Origin: Amycolatopsis nalaikhensis
GTDB lineage: Bacteria > Actinomycetota > Actinomycetes > Mycobacteriales > Pseudonocardiaceae
Length of the DNA stretch: 64,000 nt
Direction: 5' to 3'
Assembly (NCBI RefSeq): GCF_030264295.1
Contig: NZ_CP127173.1
Location: 7,501 to 71,500, forward strand
The notes beneath the pieces were generated by a model. The model saw only the letters and a program-made list of their open reading frames with translations. It ran no database searches and was not told where the DNA came from. This document shows positions 17,777-27,370 of this stretch, piece after piece (position 1 is the stretch's first letter; every line of letters starts with the position of its first letter). Both the position numbers and the translations under genes were made by a program.

Positions 17777-19225
17777 ATGGAGAACCCCGCCGGGCGGCGC
17801 GAGTGGCTGGGACTGGCCGTGCTCGTGCTGCCCACCCTGCTCGTCGCGATGGACATGACCTCGCTGTTCCTCGCGCTGCCGCAGCTGAGCGCCGAGCTCG
17901 GGGCGAGCGCCACCGAGCAGCTGTGGATCACCGACAGCTACGGCTTCGTCGTCGCCGGGTTCGTGATCACGATGGGCACCCTCGGCGACCGGATCGGCCG
18001 ACGGCGGCTGCTGCTGGCCGGCGGAGGCGCCTTCGGGGCGCTGTCGCTCGTCGCCGCGTTCTCGACGAGCCCGGAGATGCTCATCGTGGTCCGCGCGGCA
18101 CTGGGGGTCGCGGGGGCGACGCTGATGCCGTCGACGCTGGCGTTGATCACCAACATGTTCCGCGACGGGCGTCAGCGCGGGAAGGCGATCTCGATCTGGG
18201 CGACGTGCCAGTTCGCGGGCGGCGCGGCGGGCCCGGTGTTCGCCGGGTTCCTGCTGCAGCACTTCGCGTGGGGGTCGGTGTTCCTGGTCGCCGTCCCGGC
18301 GGTCGCGGTGCTGCTGGCGGCGGGCCCGTTCCTGCTGCCGGAGTTCCGCGCACCGGCGTCGGGCCGGCTGGACCTGCCGGGTGTCGCGTTGTCGCTGGCG
18401 GCCGTGCTGCTGATCGTGTTCGGGCTGAAGCAGCTGAGCGTCGGCGAAGTGGCGGTGCCGCTGGCGGCGATCGTGGCCGGGACCCTGCTGGGCGCGGTTT
18501 TCGTACGCCGTCAGCTGACGACGGCGTCGCCTTTGCTGGACCTGCGGCTGTTCCGGAACGGCCCGTTCACGGCGGTGCTCGTGGCGCTGGTGTTCGCCGG
18601 GGTCGCGATGGCCGGGGTGGGCTTGCTGGTGACGCAGTACCTGCAGAGCGTTTTGGGGTACTCGCCGCTGGCATCGGCGGTGCTGTTCGCACCGATGGGC
18701 CTCGGCGTGGCGGTGGGCACGATGACGGCCCCGGCCCTGACCCGCCGAACCACCCCGGCGACGGCGATCGCCGGTGGGCTCGTGGTTTCTTCAGCGGGCA
18801 GTCTCTTGCTGGTGTTCACGGACGGACCGGCGCTGGTGATGGCGGGCATCACGGTGCTGGCGCTGGGGACGGGGCCGCTGTTCGCGCTGGGCATCGGGCT
18901 GGTGGTCGGTTCGGTCCCGCCGGAGCGCGCGGGCTCGGCGGCGTCGATGGCGGACACGGGCAACTACCTGGGCGGGTCTCTGGGGCTGGCCCTGATCGGC
19001 CTGACGGCGACGGCGGTGTACCACGGCGTGTTCCCGGGCGGTTCGACGCTCGCGGTGGACGTCACACGCCCGGAGGTGGCCGACCAGGCTCGGCACGCCT
19101 TCACGACCGCGGTGAACGTCACTGGTGTGATCGCGGCGGTGCTGTTCGCCGGGCTGGCGATGCTGGTGACGACGATGCGGCGGACCGCCCCGGCCGCCGC
19201 GCCGGAACCGGCTCTGGCTGAGTGA
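17777..19225 (+). CDS. MFS drug exporter, DHA2 (14-helix) type
   Basis: A 482-aa membrane transporter with a TM1 acidic motif (VAMDMTSLFLALPQ), motif A GTLGDRIGRRRLLL after TM2 and about 14 hydrophobic segments. It is close to the SmvA/QacA group of proton antiporters that export cationic drugs. GAAGGAG 6 nt before the ATG is a strong RBS. It is probably cotranscribed with the AhpD-like gene under the MarR protein. Overlapping high-GC frames on both strands are shadows of this gene. Confidence 0.92.
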   Translation: MENPAGRREWLGLAVLVLPTLLVAMDMTSLFLALPQLSAELGASATEQLWITDSYGFVVAGFVITMGTLGDRIGRRRLLLAGGGAFGALSLVAAFSTSPEMLIVVRAALGVAGATLMPSTLALITNMFRDGRQRGKAISIWATCQFAGGAAGPVFAGFLLQHFAWGSVFLVAVPAVAVLLAAGPFLLPEFRAPASGRLDLPGVALSLAAVLLIVFGLKQLSVGEVAVPLAAIVAGTLLGAVFVRRQLTTASPLLDLRLFRNGPFTAVLVALVFAGVAMAGVGLLVTQYLQSVLGYSPLASAVLFAPMGLGVAVGTMTAPALTRRTTPATAIAGGLVVSSAGSLLLVFTDGPALVMAGITVLALGTGPLFALGIGLVVGSVPPERAGSAASMADTGNYLGGSLGLALIGLTATAVYHGVFPGGSTLAVDVTRPEVADQARHAFTTAVNVTGVIAAVLFAGLAMLVTTMRRTAPAAAPEPALAE

Positions 19226-19314
19226 CGCGGGCCTGGGCCAGCTGGGCCAGCGCCGCGCAGGACGATGACCTCGCACCTCAGCGGCACTGGGTCGTCCGGC
19301 GAAGGGCGGCACGG

Positions 19315-19386
19315 TGGGCGCAGCAGGGTTCGAACCTGCGACCGCTCGGGTGTAAGCCGAGTGCTCTTCCGCTGAGCTATGCGCCC
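19315..19386 (-). tRNA. tRNA-Val (anticodon UAC)
   Basis: The minus strand folds into a complete cloverleaf of 72 nt. The acceptor GGGCGCA pairs with TGCGCCC, the D-arm is GCTC/GAGC, the anticodon stem CTCGG/CCGAG carries the loop CTTACAC, and the T-arm is GCAGG-TTCGAAC-CCTGC. The anticodon TAC reads GUA/GUG valine codons. The 3' CCA is not encoded. It lies downstream of ahpE on the same strand, separated by a hairpin. Confidence 0.95.
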
Positions 19387-19387
19387 G

Positions 19388-19419
19388 CGGGCGGCGGCCC
19401 CACCAGGGACCGCCGCCCG
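19388..19419 (-). terminator. Hairpin between ahpE and tRNA-Val
   Basis: CGGGCGGCGG (19388-19397) pairs perfectly with CCGCCGCCCG (19410-19419). The 12-nt loop contains a further CCC/GGG pairing. It starts 7 nt after the ahpE stop on the minus strand and has no U-tract, as is usual in actinomycetes. Confidence 0.55.
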
Positions 19420-19425
19420 GGGAAA

Positions 19426-19891
19426 TCAAGCGGCCAGTTCGGCCACGGCCTTCTTCCAGCCCTGCTGGTCACGCGCCTCACCGGGCGCGTTGACCTCGGC
19501 GAACCTGACCACACCGGAGGTGTCGATCAGGAACGTCCCGCGAACCGCCAGGCCCGCCTGCTCGTTGAAGACCCCGTACGCGCGCGCCACCTCGCCGTGC
19601 GGCCAGAAGTCGGACAGCAGCGGGAACTGGTAGCCCTCCTTCTCGGCCCACGCCTTCAGCGAAAACGGCGTGTCGACCGAGACGCCCAGGACCTGGACGC
19701 CCTTGCCGTCGTAGTCCGCGAACTCGTCGCGGAGCTGGCAGAAGCTCGCCGGTGCAGATGCCGCTGAACGCGAACGGGTAGAAGACCAGCAGGACCGGCT
19801 TGTCACCCCGGAAGGACGACAGCTGCACCGGCTGCTTGTTGTAGTCGTTGAGCGTGAAGTCAGGGGCCTCAGAACCGACCTCGACGGCCAT
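19426..19891 (-). CDS. ahpE: Peroxiredoxin AhpE-like (single-base frameshift in this sequence)
   Basis: A thiol peroxidase reducing hydroperoxides and peroxynitrite, about 154 aa if the frame is repaired. The first part reads MAVEVGSEAPDFTLND and FYPFAFSGICTGEL with the peroxidatic cysteine in GICTGE. The second part, in another frame, continues CQLRDEFADYDGKG to the end GWKKAVAELAA. The break is an extra base at about 19742-19743, where GAGCTC would restore a single frame. A full-length ORF is otherwise perfect, so sequence error is more likely than decay. The ATG at 19891 follows GAGAGGAAACGCGGT. Orthologue of Rv2238c, next to the DUF3052 gene as in mycobacteria. Confidence 0.85.
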
Positions 19892-19963
19892 ACCGCGTTT
19901 CCTCTCCCGAACGGACACGTGCCTGCGACGACAACCCTATCGTGTCCGCCGGGCGGGACCTGT

Positions 19964-20395
19964 TCAGCGCTGCTTCGACTTGGACTTGGGGGACACCAGC
20001 CTGGTGCCGATCCAGTTCGCGCCGACGCTCATGTTGGCGGTCTGGGCCAGTCCGACGGCGGGCACCGCTTCGGCGATCTCACTCGGCTCGACGTGCCCCG
20101 GCTGCCCCGTCTTGGGGGTCAGGACCCAGATCACGCCCGTCTCCTCCAGGGGACCCCGGGCGTCGATGAGCGCGTCGCCCAGGTCGCCGTCGTCCTCGCG
20201 CCACCAGAGCAGCACCACGTCGATGACCTCGTCGGCGTCCTCGTCGAGGATCTCCCCGCCGATCTGCTCCTCGATCGCCGCGCGGACGTCGTCGTCGACG
20301 TCCTCGTCCCAGCCGATCTCCTGGACCACCATCTCGGGCTTGATGCCGAGCCTCTCGGCGACGCTGGTCTGATCAGCGTCTCCCGCGGCGACCAC
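19964..20395 (-). CDS. DUF3052-family protein (Rv2239c-like)
   Basis: A 143-aa acidic soluble protein of unknown function, conserved in Actinobacteria beside aceE. Characteristic segments are LGIKPEMVVQEIGWDEDVDD, DVVLLWWREDDGDL and GVIWVLTPKTGQPG. The C-terminus is lysine/serine rich (SPKSKSKQR). The GTG at 20395 is preferred over the GTG at 20404 because GGAGGA then lies 9 nt upstream instead of 1. The gene sits between ahpE (same strand) and aceE (divergent). No catalytic motif is visible. Confidence 0.88.
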   Translation of the reverse strand: MVAAGDADQTSVAERLGIKPEMVVQEIGWDEDVDDDVRAAIEEQIGGEILDEDADEVIDVVLLWWREDDGDLGDALIDARGPLEETGVIWVLTPKTGQPGHVEPSEIAEAVPAVGLAQTANMSVGANWIGTRLVSPKSKSKQR

Positions 20396-20748
20396 TGCTT
20401 TCACTCCTCCAACTACGACGGAGCGTGGCGAGCGACACCCTCGGCGAGGGTACGGCCGCGCCACACTCGGCTACCCGGTTGCCGATAGCGAACACTGGTG
20501 CGGCTCCGCGCGCAACCGTCCACACCGGATCTGTGACAACTCGTGTCGCAGGATACGGCCCGCGAGGGACCCGCCGCGACGGCGTTTCGGGTGCCTCGGG
20601 CGACCGGTCTGCCACCCCTTCGGGGGCCGTCCCTTAGGGTGGGGGAGAAGAAACGCGCGCGCGATACACCTCGCGCCGGGAGTGGCTCGACCGGGTCGGC
20701 CGATGTTACCGCCAAGTAGCGATGCGGAAGCCGGGACGGAGGACGACG
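20396..20748. other. Intergenic region upstream of aceE and the DUF3052 gene
   Basis: A 353-nt divergent gap with no credible gene. It must contain the promoters of aceE and the DUF3052 gene. Features seen are locally less GC-rich stretches at about 20481-20550 and around 20700-20725 (GATGTTACCGCCAAGTAGCG), and the aceE ribosome-binding site GGAGG ending 6 nt before 20749. No riboswitch or clear operator was recognised. Confidence 0.5.
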
Positions 20749-23608
20749 ATGGAGAGTCGTACACCCCCAGGTACGAGCACCACCGGCTACAACTTTTCGC
20801 AAGGAGACCCCTTGGCCCCGCAGAACGACGGCGCCTCCGGCAAGGAGACCCCGGCACGCGTACGCGTCATCCGTGACGGATTGGCGGCGCACCTGCCCGA
20901 CATCGACCCGGAGGAGACCGCCGAGTGGCTGGACTCCTTCGACGAGGCCCTCGCGAGGGGCGGGCAGCAGCGAGCCAGGTACCTGATGCTGCGCATCCTC
21001 GAGCGCGCCCGGGAGCGGAACGTCGGCGTCCCGGCCCTCACCTCGACGGACTACGTCAACACCATCCCCACCGAGAACGAACCCTGGTTCCCCGGTGACG
21101 AGGACATCGAGCGCCGCTACCGCGCGTGGATCCGCTGGAACGCCGCGATCATGGTGCACCGGGCGCAGCGCCCGGGCGTCGGCGTCGGCGGGCACATCTC
21201 GACCTACGCCTCCTCCGCCGCGCTCTACGAGGTGGGCTTCAACCACTTCTTCCGCGGCAAGGACCACTCCGGCGGCGGCGACCAGATCTACATCCAGGGC
21301 CACGCCTCCCCCGGCATCTACGCCCGCGCGTTCCTCGAGGGCCGGCTCACCGAGTCGCAGCTCGACGGCTTCCGCCAGGAGTACAGCCACGCCGGCGAGG
21401 GCGGCGGCCTGCCGTCGTACCCGCACCCGCGGCTGATGCCGGAGTTCTGGGAGAACCCGACGGTGTCGATGGGCCTCGGCCCGATGAACGCGATCTACCA
21501 GGCGCGGTTCAACCGCTACCTGCGCGACCGCGGCATCAAGGACACCGACGACCAGCACGTCTGGGCGTTCCTCGGCGACGGCGAGATGGACGAGGCCGAG
21601 TCCCGCGGCCTGATCCACGTCGCGGCGGGCGAAGGCCTCGACAACCTGACCTTCGTGATCAACTGCAACCTGCAGCGGCTCGACGGCCCGGTGCGCGGCA
21701 ACGGCAAGATCATCCAGGAGCTGGAGTCGTACTTCCGCGGCGCCGGCTGGAACGTCATCAAGGTGATCTGGGGCCGCGAGTGGGACTCGCTGCTGCACGC
21801 CGACCGCGACGGCGCGCTGGTCAACCTGATGAACGTCACCCCGGACGGTGACTACCAGACGTACAAGGCCAACGACGGCGCCTTCGTCCGCGAGCACTTC
21901 TTCGGCCGCGACCCGAGGACGAAGGACCTGGTCAAGGACCTTTCCGACGCCGACATCTGGAACCTCAAGCGCGGCGGCCACGACTACCGCAAGGTGTACG
22001 CGGCGTACAAGTCGGCGCTGGAGCACCACGGCCAGCCGACGGTGATCCTGGCCCACACCATCAAGGGCTACGGCCTGGGCCCGGCGTTCGAGGGCCGCAA
22101 CGCCACGCACCAGATGAAGAAGCTCACCCTCGACGACCTGAAGCTGTTCCGCGACTCGCAGCGGATCCCGATCAGCGACGAGGAAGCTCGAGCGCGACCC
22201 GAAGCTGCCGCCGTACTACCACCCGGGCGCGAACTCGCCCGAGATCGAGTACATGATCGGCCGCCGCAAGGCGCTCGGCGGCTTCCTGCCGGAACGCCGG
22301 CCCAAGGCCGCCAAGGCGCTCGTGCTGCCCGGCGACAAGGTCTACGAGGGCATCCGGAAGGGCTCCGGCAAGCAGGAGGTCGCCACCACGATGGCGTTCG
22401 TCCGGCTGGTCCGCGAGCTGGCGAAGGACTCCGAGATCGGCAAGCGCGTCGTCCCGATCATCCCGGACGAGGCCCGCACCTTCGGCCTCGACTCGATGTT
22501 CCCGACGGCCAAGATCTACAACCCGCACGGCCAGACGTACACCTCGGTCGACGCGAGCCTGATGCTGGCCTACAAGGAGTCCGAGAAGGGCCAGCTGCTG
22601 CACGAGGGCATCAACGAGGCGGGCTCGACCGCGTCGTTCACCGCCGTCGGCACGTCGTACGCGACGCACGGCGAGCCGATGATCCCGATCTACATCTTCT
22701 ACTCGATGTTCGGGTTCCAGCGGACCGGTGACGGCCTGTACGCGGCCGCCGACCAGATGGCCCGCGGGTTCGTCCTCGGCGCCACCGCCGGGCGCACCAC
22801 GCTGACCGGTGAGGGCCTGCAGCACGCGGACGGGCACTCGCTGCTGCTGGCGGCGACCAACCCGGCCGCGGTGGCCTACGACCCGGCGTGGTCGTTCGAG
22901 ATCGCGCACATCGTCAAGGACGGCCTGCGCCGGATGTACGGCGAGACGGGCCCGGACGGCAACGGCGAGAACGTCTTCTACTACATGACGATCTACAACG
23001 AGCCGTACCAGCAGCCCGCCGAGCCGGAGAACCTCGACGTCGACGGCCTGCTGAAGGGTCTGTACAAGTACGCGGACGCGCCCGAGGGCGACGGTCCGGA
23101 GGTGCAGATCCTGGTCTCGGGCGTCACGATGCCGGACGCGCTCAAGGCGCAGAAGCTGCTGGCCGAGGAGTGGGGCGTGCGGGCCGCGGTGTGGTCGGCG
23201 ACGTCGTGGACCGAGCTGCGGCGCGAGGCCGTCGAGATCGACCACGACAACCTGCTCTACCCGGGCAGCGAGCCGCGCGTGCCGTTCGTGACCGAGAAGC
23301 TCAAGGGCGCGAACGGGCCGGTCGTCGCGGTGTCGGACTGGATGCGCGCGGTGCCGGACCTGATCCGCCCGTACGTCCCGACCGACATGCTGACGCTGGG
23401 CACGGACGGCTTCGGCTTCTCCGACACCCGGCCGGCCGCGCGGCGGAAGTTCCTCGTCGACGCCGAGTCGATCACCGTCGGCGCGCTGTCGATCCTGGCC
23501 AAGCGCGGCGAGGTCGACCACGCGAAGGTCCTCGAAGCGGCCACGAAGTACCGGCTCGACGACATCACGGCCGCCGGGCCGCAGACGTCGGATTCCGGGA
23601 ACGCGTGA
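20749..23608 (+). CDS. aceE: Pyruvate dehydrogenase E1 component, homodimeric AceE (single-base frameshift in this sequence)
   Basis: Thiamine-diphosphate enzyme decarboxylating pyruvate and acetylating lipoyl-E2; 952 aa if repaired. The N-terminal half carries [19 protein letters not shown] and the ThDP motif [14 protein letters not shown]...[17 protein letters not shown]. The C-terminal half continues [20 protein letters not shown] through [20 protein letters not shown] to the end. The two halves are in different frames. An extra A at about 22194-22195 turns the expected GAG-GAG-CTC-GAG into GAGGAAGCTCGAG. Both parts are otherwise faultless, and AceE is a core enzyme, so error is favoured. 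The ATG at 20749 follows GGAGGACGACG. Orthologue of Rv2241. Confidence 0.92.
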
Positions 23609-23623
23609 TCGAGTGCTAGGTTC

Positions 23624-23656
23624 GGGCCCGGCAGACATCCGATGTCTGCCGGGCCC
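23624..23656 (+). terminator. Rho-independent-type hairpin after aceE
   Basis: GGGCCCGGCAGACAT (23624-23638) pairs perfectly with ATGTCTGCCGGGCCC (23642-23656) across a 3-nt loop, beginning 16 nt after the aceE stop. Only a weak T-run (TTGC) follows, but a 15-bp perfect stem at this place is a convincing terminator. Confidence 0.8.
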
Positions 23657-23673
23657 TTGCGCGTAGGGAGTTG

Positions 23674-24891
23674 ATGAAGGTGACGAAGCGCCGGTTGCCC
23701 AAGCCGGAGGAGCTGAAGCAGATCCTGCGGCCGAAGCCCATCGTGCTCAACCCCACCGAGCGGCGGCTGGCGAACGCGCACACCATCGCCGACCTGCGGA
23801 TGATCGCGCGCAAGCGCACCCCGCGGGCGGCCTTCGACTACACCGACGGCGCGGCCGAGCTCGAGGACAGCCTGCGCCGCGCCCGCCAGGCGTACCGGCG
23901 GATCGAGTTCCACCCGCACGTGCTGCGCGGGGTGTCCGATGTGGACACGACGCGGGAGATCCTCGGCAAGACCTCGGCCCTGCCGTTCGCCTTCGCGCCG
24001 ACCGGGTTCACGCGGATGATGAACCACGAGGGCGAGGCCGCCGTCGGCCGGGTGGCCCAGCGCAACGGCATCCCGATGGGCCTGTCCACGATGGCGACGA
24101 CGTCGATCGAGGACCTCGCCGCCGCGGCGCCGGCGGCCCGGAAGTGGTTCCAGCTCTACGTCTGGCGCGACCACGGCGCCGGTGAAGATCTGATGAATCG
24201 GGCGTGGGAGCACGGCTACGACACGCTCATGCTGACCGTGGACACGCCGGTCGGCGGCGCGCGGCTGCGCGACGTCCGCAACGGCCTGACCATCCCGCCG
24301 GCGTTGACGCTCAAGACGTTCCTCGACGGCGCGCTGCACCCGGCGTGGTGGTTCAACCTGCTCACCACCGAGCCGCTGAACTTCGCCTCGCTCAGCCACT
24401 TCGACGGCACCGTGGCCGAGCTGCTGAACCAGCTGTTCGACCCGACGCTGAACTACGACGACCTCGACTGGGTGCGCCGCACCTGGCCGGGCAAGCTCGT
24501 GGTTAAGGGCGTGCAGAACGTCGAGGACGCGCGCGACGTCGTGAAGCACGGCGCGGACGCGGTGCTGCTGTCCAACCACGGCGGCCGCCAGCTCGACCGC
24601 GCGCCGACCCCGCTGGAGCTGCTGCCGGCGGTGCTGGACGAGATCCAGGGCGGCGCGGAGGTCTGGATCGACACGGGCATCCTCTCCGGCGGCGACATCG
24701 TGGCGGCGATCGCCCGCGGCGCGAACGCGGTGCTGGTGGGCCGCGCGTTCCTGTACGGCCTGATGGCCGGCGGCGAGCGCGGCGTGCAGCGCTGCGTCGA
24801 CATCCTCCGCACGGAGATGGTCCGCACCATGCAGCTGCTCGGCGTCCGGACGCTGAAGGACCTGACGCCGAGCCACGCCACCCTGCGTTAG
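23674..24891 (+). CDS. lldD: FMN-dependent L-lactate dehydrogenase, LldD2-like
   Basis: About 405 aa, alpha-hydroxy-acid oxidising flavoprotein. FAPTGFTRMMNHEGE, the FMN-binding KWFQLYVWRD, VVKGVQ and the catalytic LSNHGGRQLDRAP (His and Arg pair that binds the lactate carboxylate) are all present. GRAFLYGLMAGGERGV marks the C-terminal phosphate site. It resembles mycobacterial LldD2 over its full length. Start: AGGGAG precedes TTG (23671), ATG (23674) and GTG (23680); the ATG is a compromise and the GTG has the best spacing. The lactate permease lies 850 nt downstream, separated by an SDR remnant, so both may serve lactate use. Confidence 0.9.
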   Translation: MKVTKRRLPKPEELKQILRPKPIVLNPTERRLANAHTIADLRMIARKRTPRAAFDYTDGAAELEDSLRRARQAYRRIEFHPHVLRGVSDVDTTREILGKTSALPFAFAPTGFTRMMNHEGEAAVGRVAQRNGIPMGLSTMATTSIEDLAAAAPAARKWFQLYVWRDHGAGEDLMNRAWEHGYDTLMLTVDTPVGGARLRDVRNGLTIPPALTLKTFLDGALHPAWWFNLLTTEPLNFASLSHFDGTVAELLNQLFDPTLNYDDLDWVRRTWPGKLVVKGVQNVEDARDVVKHGADAVLLSNHGGRQLDRAPTPLELLPAVLDEIQGGAEVWIDTGILSGGDIVAAIARGANAVLVGRAFLYGLMAGGERGVQRCVDILRTEMVRTMQLLGVRTLKDLTPSHATLR

Positions 24892-25420
24892 ATCTGCGCC
24901 TGGCCGCCGTCGACGAAGAACTCGACGCCGTTGACGAAGCTGGCCTCCGCCGACGCCAGGAACAGCGCGGCGGCCGCGATCTCGGCCGGGTCGCCCATGC
25001 GGCCCAGCGGAACCTCCGCCACCAGGCCGTCGACCAGGGCCTCCTGCCCTTCGCCGGGGGTGAGCGTCGGTCCCGGGCTCAGGACGTTGACCCGCGTCCC
25101 GGTCCCCTTCAGGTCGAAAGGCCAGCTGCGGGCGAAGTTGCGCACGGCCGCCTTCGTCGCCGAGTGGACGCTGAAGGCCGGGCTGACCCGCGTCGCGTGC
25201 AGCACGTTCGTGCCGAACGTCGTGTCGAACTGCTCCTCGGTGATTTCGCCGAGCGAGGCGAAGGAGCCGCTGCCGGAGTTGGCGACCACGACGTTCAGGC
25301 CGCGGCCCCGCTCCCCCACCGCGCGGTAGAGCGCGTCCAGGTCGGCCAGGTTCGCCGAGTCCGCCCGGACGGCCGTCACGCCGCCGCCGATCTCCGCGAC
25401 CCGCCTACCGGCGGCTTCAC
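24888..25420 (-). pseudogene. Decayed short-chain dehydrogenase/reductase
   Basis: The minus-strand C-terminal part is clearly an SDR. NVVVANSGSGSFASLGEITE, FSVHSATKAAVRNFARSWPF (the YxxxK region, here HSATK with the catalytic Tyr replaced by His) and FFVDGGQAQI are recognisable. The N-terminal Rossmann glycine motif is absent. After TNVLHATRVSPAFSV about 25 residues of the normal core are missing. Upstream of about 25420 the frame continues into unrelated sequence. An internal deletion plus loss of the N-terminus and of the catalytic Tyr argue for a pseudogene, unlike the single-base lesions elsewhere. It overlaps the lldD 3' end by 4 nt. Confidence 0.75.
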
Positions 25421-25744
25421 GACCACGTGCACGGAATCGCGGAGTCGGTCGCCGCCGACCGGGCCCGCCGGGGCTGCCTGCTCGCGAAGAGCACCGTCGA
25501 ATGCGCGGCACACGACGAAGCCGTCGCAGCTCGCAGCCGACGGCGCCCAGCGCGCGGGCGACCTGGCCTCCGATGAAGATCCGGGCGATCGCCTCGACCG
25601 CGCTGGCGGTCCTGCCGAGGCCGTGAAGCGCTGACGCGTTGGGCCAACCGGACTCAACTTCTTGACGGACCGCCTGGTTTGTGACGAAGATCTCGGGCAC
25701 CCGCCGAAAGGCCGTTTTCGCATCGTGGAAAACGGAGGTCGCCC
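25421..25744. other. Degenerate region upstream of the lactate permease
   Basis: A 324-nt stretch with no supported gene. Several open frames cross it but none resembles a known protein, and codon third-position GC does not favour any frame. It probably holds remnants of the SDR 5' end and of another lost gene, plus the lactate-permease promoter. GGAGG lies just before the GTG at 25745. A lower-GC patch around 25660-25690 is the likeliest promoter area. Confidence 0.45.
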
Positions 25745-27370
25745 GTGTTCGTGCAGGCCGTGTTCGTCCAAGACGTGACTCCCCTCGGTTCGCTGGGCCT
25801 GTCGGCGCTGGTCGCCGTGCTGCCCCTGGCCACCGTCCTCGTGCTCCTCGGCGTCGTCCGGATGCGGGCGCACCACGCCGCCCTGCTCGGGCTGCTGGTC
25901 GCGCTCGTCGTCGGGATCGCCGCGTTCGGGATGCCCGTAATCCAGGCCGTTTCCGGCGCGCTGTCGGGCGCCGCGTTCGGGCTGTGGCCGATCATGTGGA
26001 TCGTCGTCAACGCGCTGTGGGTCTACCGGCTCACCGTGCGGACCGGCCACTTCGACGTCCTGCGCCGCTCGTTCGGCCGGATCTCCGACGACCCGCGCAT
26101 CCAGGCGCTGATCATCGCGTTCTGTTTCGGGGCCTTGATGGAAGCGCTTGCCGGGTTCGGGGCGCCGGTCGCGATCAGCGCCGTGATGCTGGTGGCCGTC
26201 GGGTTCCACCCGGTGAAGGCCGCCGTCGTCGCGCTGGTCGCGAACACCGCGCCGGTGGCCTTCGGCGCGATGGGCACGCCGGTCGTCACGCTGGCCCAGG
26301 TGACCGGGCTGCCGCTGGAGCAGGTCTCCTCGATCGTCGGCCGCCAGACGCCGCTGCTGGCGCTGGTCGTGCCGCTGCTGCTGGTCGTCATCGTCGACGG
26401 CAAGCGCGGGTTCAAGGACACCTGGCTGCCCGCGCTGGTCTGCGGGGTCGCGTTCGGGCTCGTGCAGTTCCTCGCGTCCAACTTCGTCGCGCCGCAGCTG
26501 GCCGACATCGGCGCCGCGCTCGCCGGGGCGGCCGCGCTGGTCGCCCTGCCGCAGACGCGCCGTCCGGTGCCCGAGGCGGTCCGGATCGGCACCGGCGGGA
26601 CGGCGACCGCGGAGGCGCCGCCGGAGGACTCGCGCCCCGACGTCGTCAAGGCCTACCTGCCGTACCTGCTGATCATCGTGATCTTCTCGATCGCGGTGCT
26701 GCCGCCGGTGAAGAAGCTGCTGGACAAGGCGACCTGGAAGTTCCACTGGCCGGGGCTGAACGTCGCCGGGCCGAACGGGAAGCCGGTCTCGGGCAACACG
26801 TTCTCGCTGCCGTTCCTCAACACCGGCGGCACGCTCGTGCTGCTGGCGGGCGTCATCACGGCGGCGGTGCTGGCCGTGTCGGCGAGCGGCGCGGTGCAGG
26901 AGTGGCTGGCCACGGTGAAGGAGCTGCGGTTCGCGATCCTCACCGTCACCGGCGTGCTCGCGCTGGCCTACGTGATGAACCTGTCCGGCCAGACGAGCAC
27001 GATCGGCACGTTCATCGCCGCGGCGGGCGCGGGGCTGGCGTTCCTGTCCCCGGTGCTGGGCTGGTTCGGCGTCGCGGTCTCGGGGTCGGACACGTCGGCG
27101 AACGCGTTGTTCGGCGCGCTGCAGGTGACGGCGGCGACCAAGACGGGGCTGCCCGCCGACCTGCTGGCCGCGGCCAACAGCTCGGGCGGCGTCCTCGGCA
27201 AGATGGTGTCCCCGCAGAACCTCACGATCGCCTGCGTCGCGGCGAACCTGCCGGGCGAGGAGGGCAAGCTGCTGCGGAAGGTGCTGCCCTGGAGCATCGG
27301 GCTGCTGCTGGTGATGTGCCTGATCGTGTGGGGTCAGAGCACGGCGGTGCTCAGCTGGATGCTGCCGTGA
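25745..27370 (+). CDS. lctP: L-lactate permease (LctP/LldP family)
   Basis: A 541-aa inner-membrane proton symporter with about 13 hydrophobic helices. The family-specific segments GALMEALAGFGAPVAIS, FGAMGTPVV and SGQTSTIGTF are present, as is GWFGVAVSGSDTSANALFG near the C-terminus. It takes up lactate and glycolate-like 2-hydroxy acids. The GTG start has GGAGG 8 nt upstream. Context with the LldD2-like enzyme supports lactate catabolism. The 3' end overlaps the convergent PnuC-like gene by 20 nt. Confidence 0.92.
   Translation: MFVQAVFVQDVTPLGSLGLSALVAVLPLATVLVLLGVVRMRAHHAALLGLLVALVVGIAAFGMPVIQAVSGALSGAAFGLWPIMWIVVNALWVYRLTVRTGHFDVLRRSFGRISDDPRIQALIIAFCFGALMEALAGFGAPVAISAVMLVAVGFHPVKAAVVALVANTAPVAFGAMGTPVVTLAQVTGLPLEQVSSIVGRQTPLLALVVPLLLVVIVDGKRGFKDTWLPALVCGVAFGLVQFLASNFVAPQLADIGAALAGAAALVALPQTRRPVPEAVRIGTGGTATAEAPPEDSRPDVVKAYLPYLLIIVIFSIAVLPPVKKLLDKATWKFHWPGLNVAGPNGKPVSGNTFSLPFLNTGGTLVLLAGVITAAVLAVSASGAVQEWLATVKELRFAILTVTGVLALAYVMNLSGQTSTIGTFIAAAGAGLAFLSPVLGWFGVAVSGSDTSANALFGALQVTAATKTGLPADLLAAANSSGGVLGKMVSPQNLTIACVAANLPGEEGKLLRKVLPWSIGLLLVMCLIVWGQSTAVLSWMLP

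Noticed and set aside
24888..25700. A complete 270-aa SDR
   Set aside because: The apparent length comes from unrelated upstream sequence. The Rossmann start and part of the core are missing, so it is called a pseudogene.
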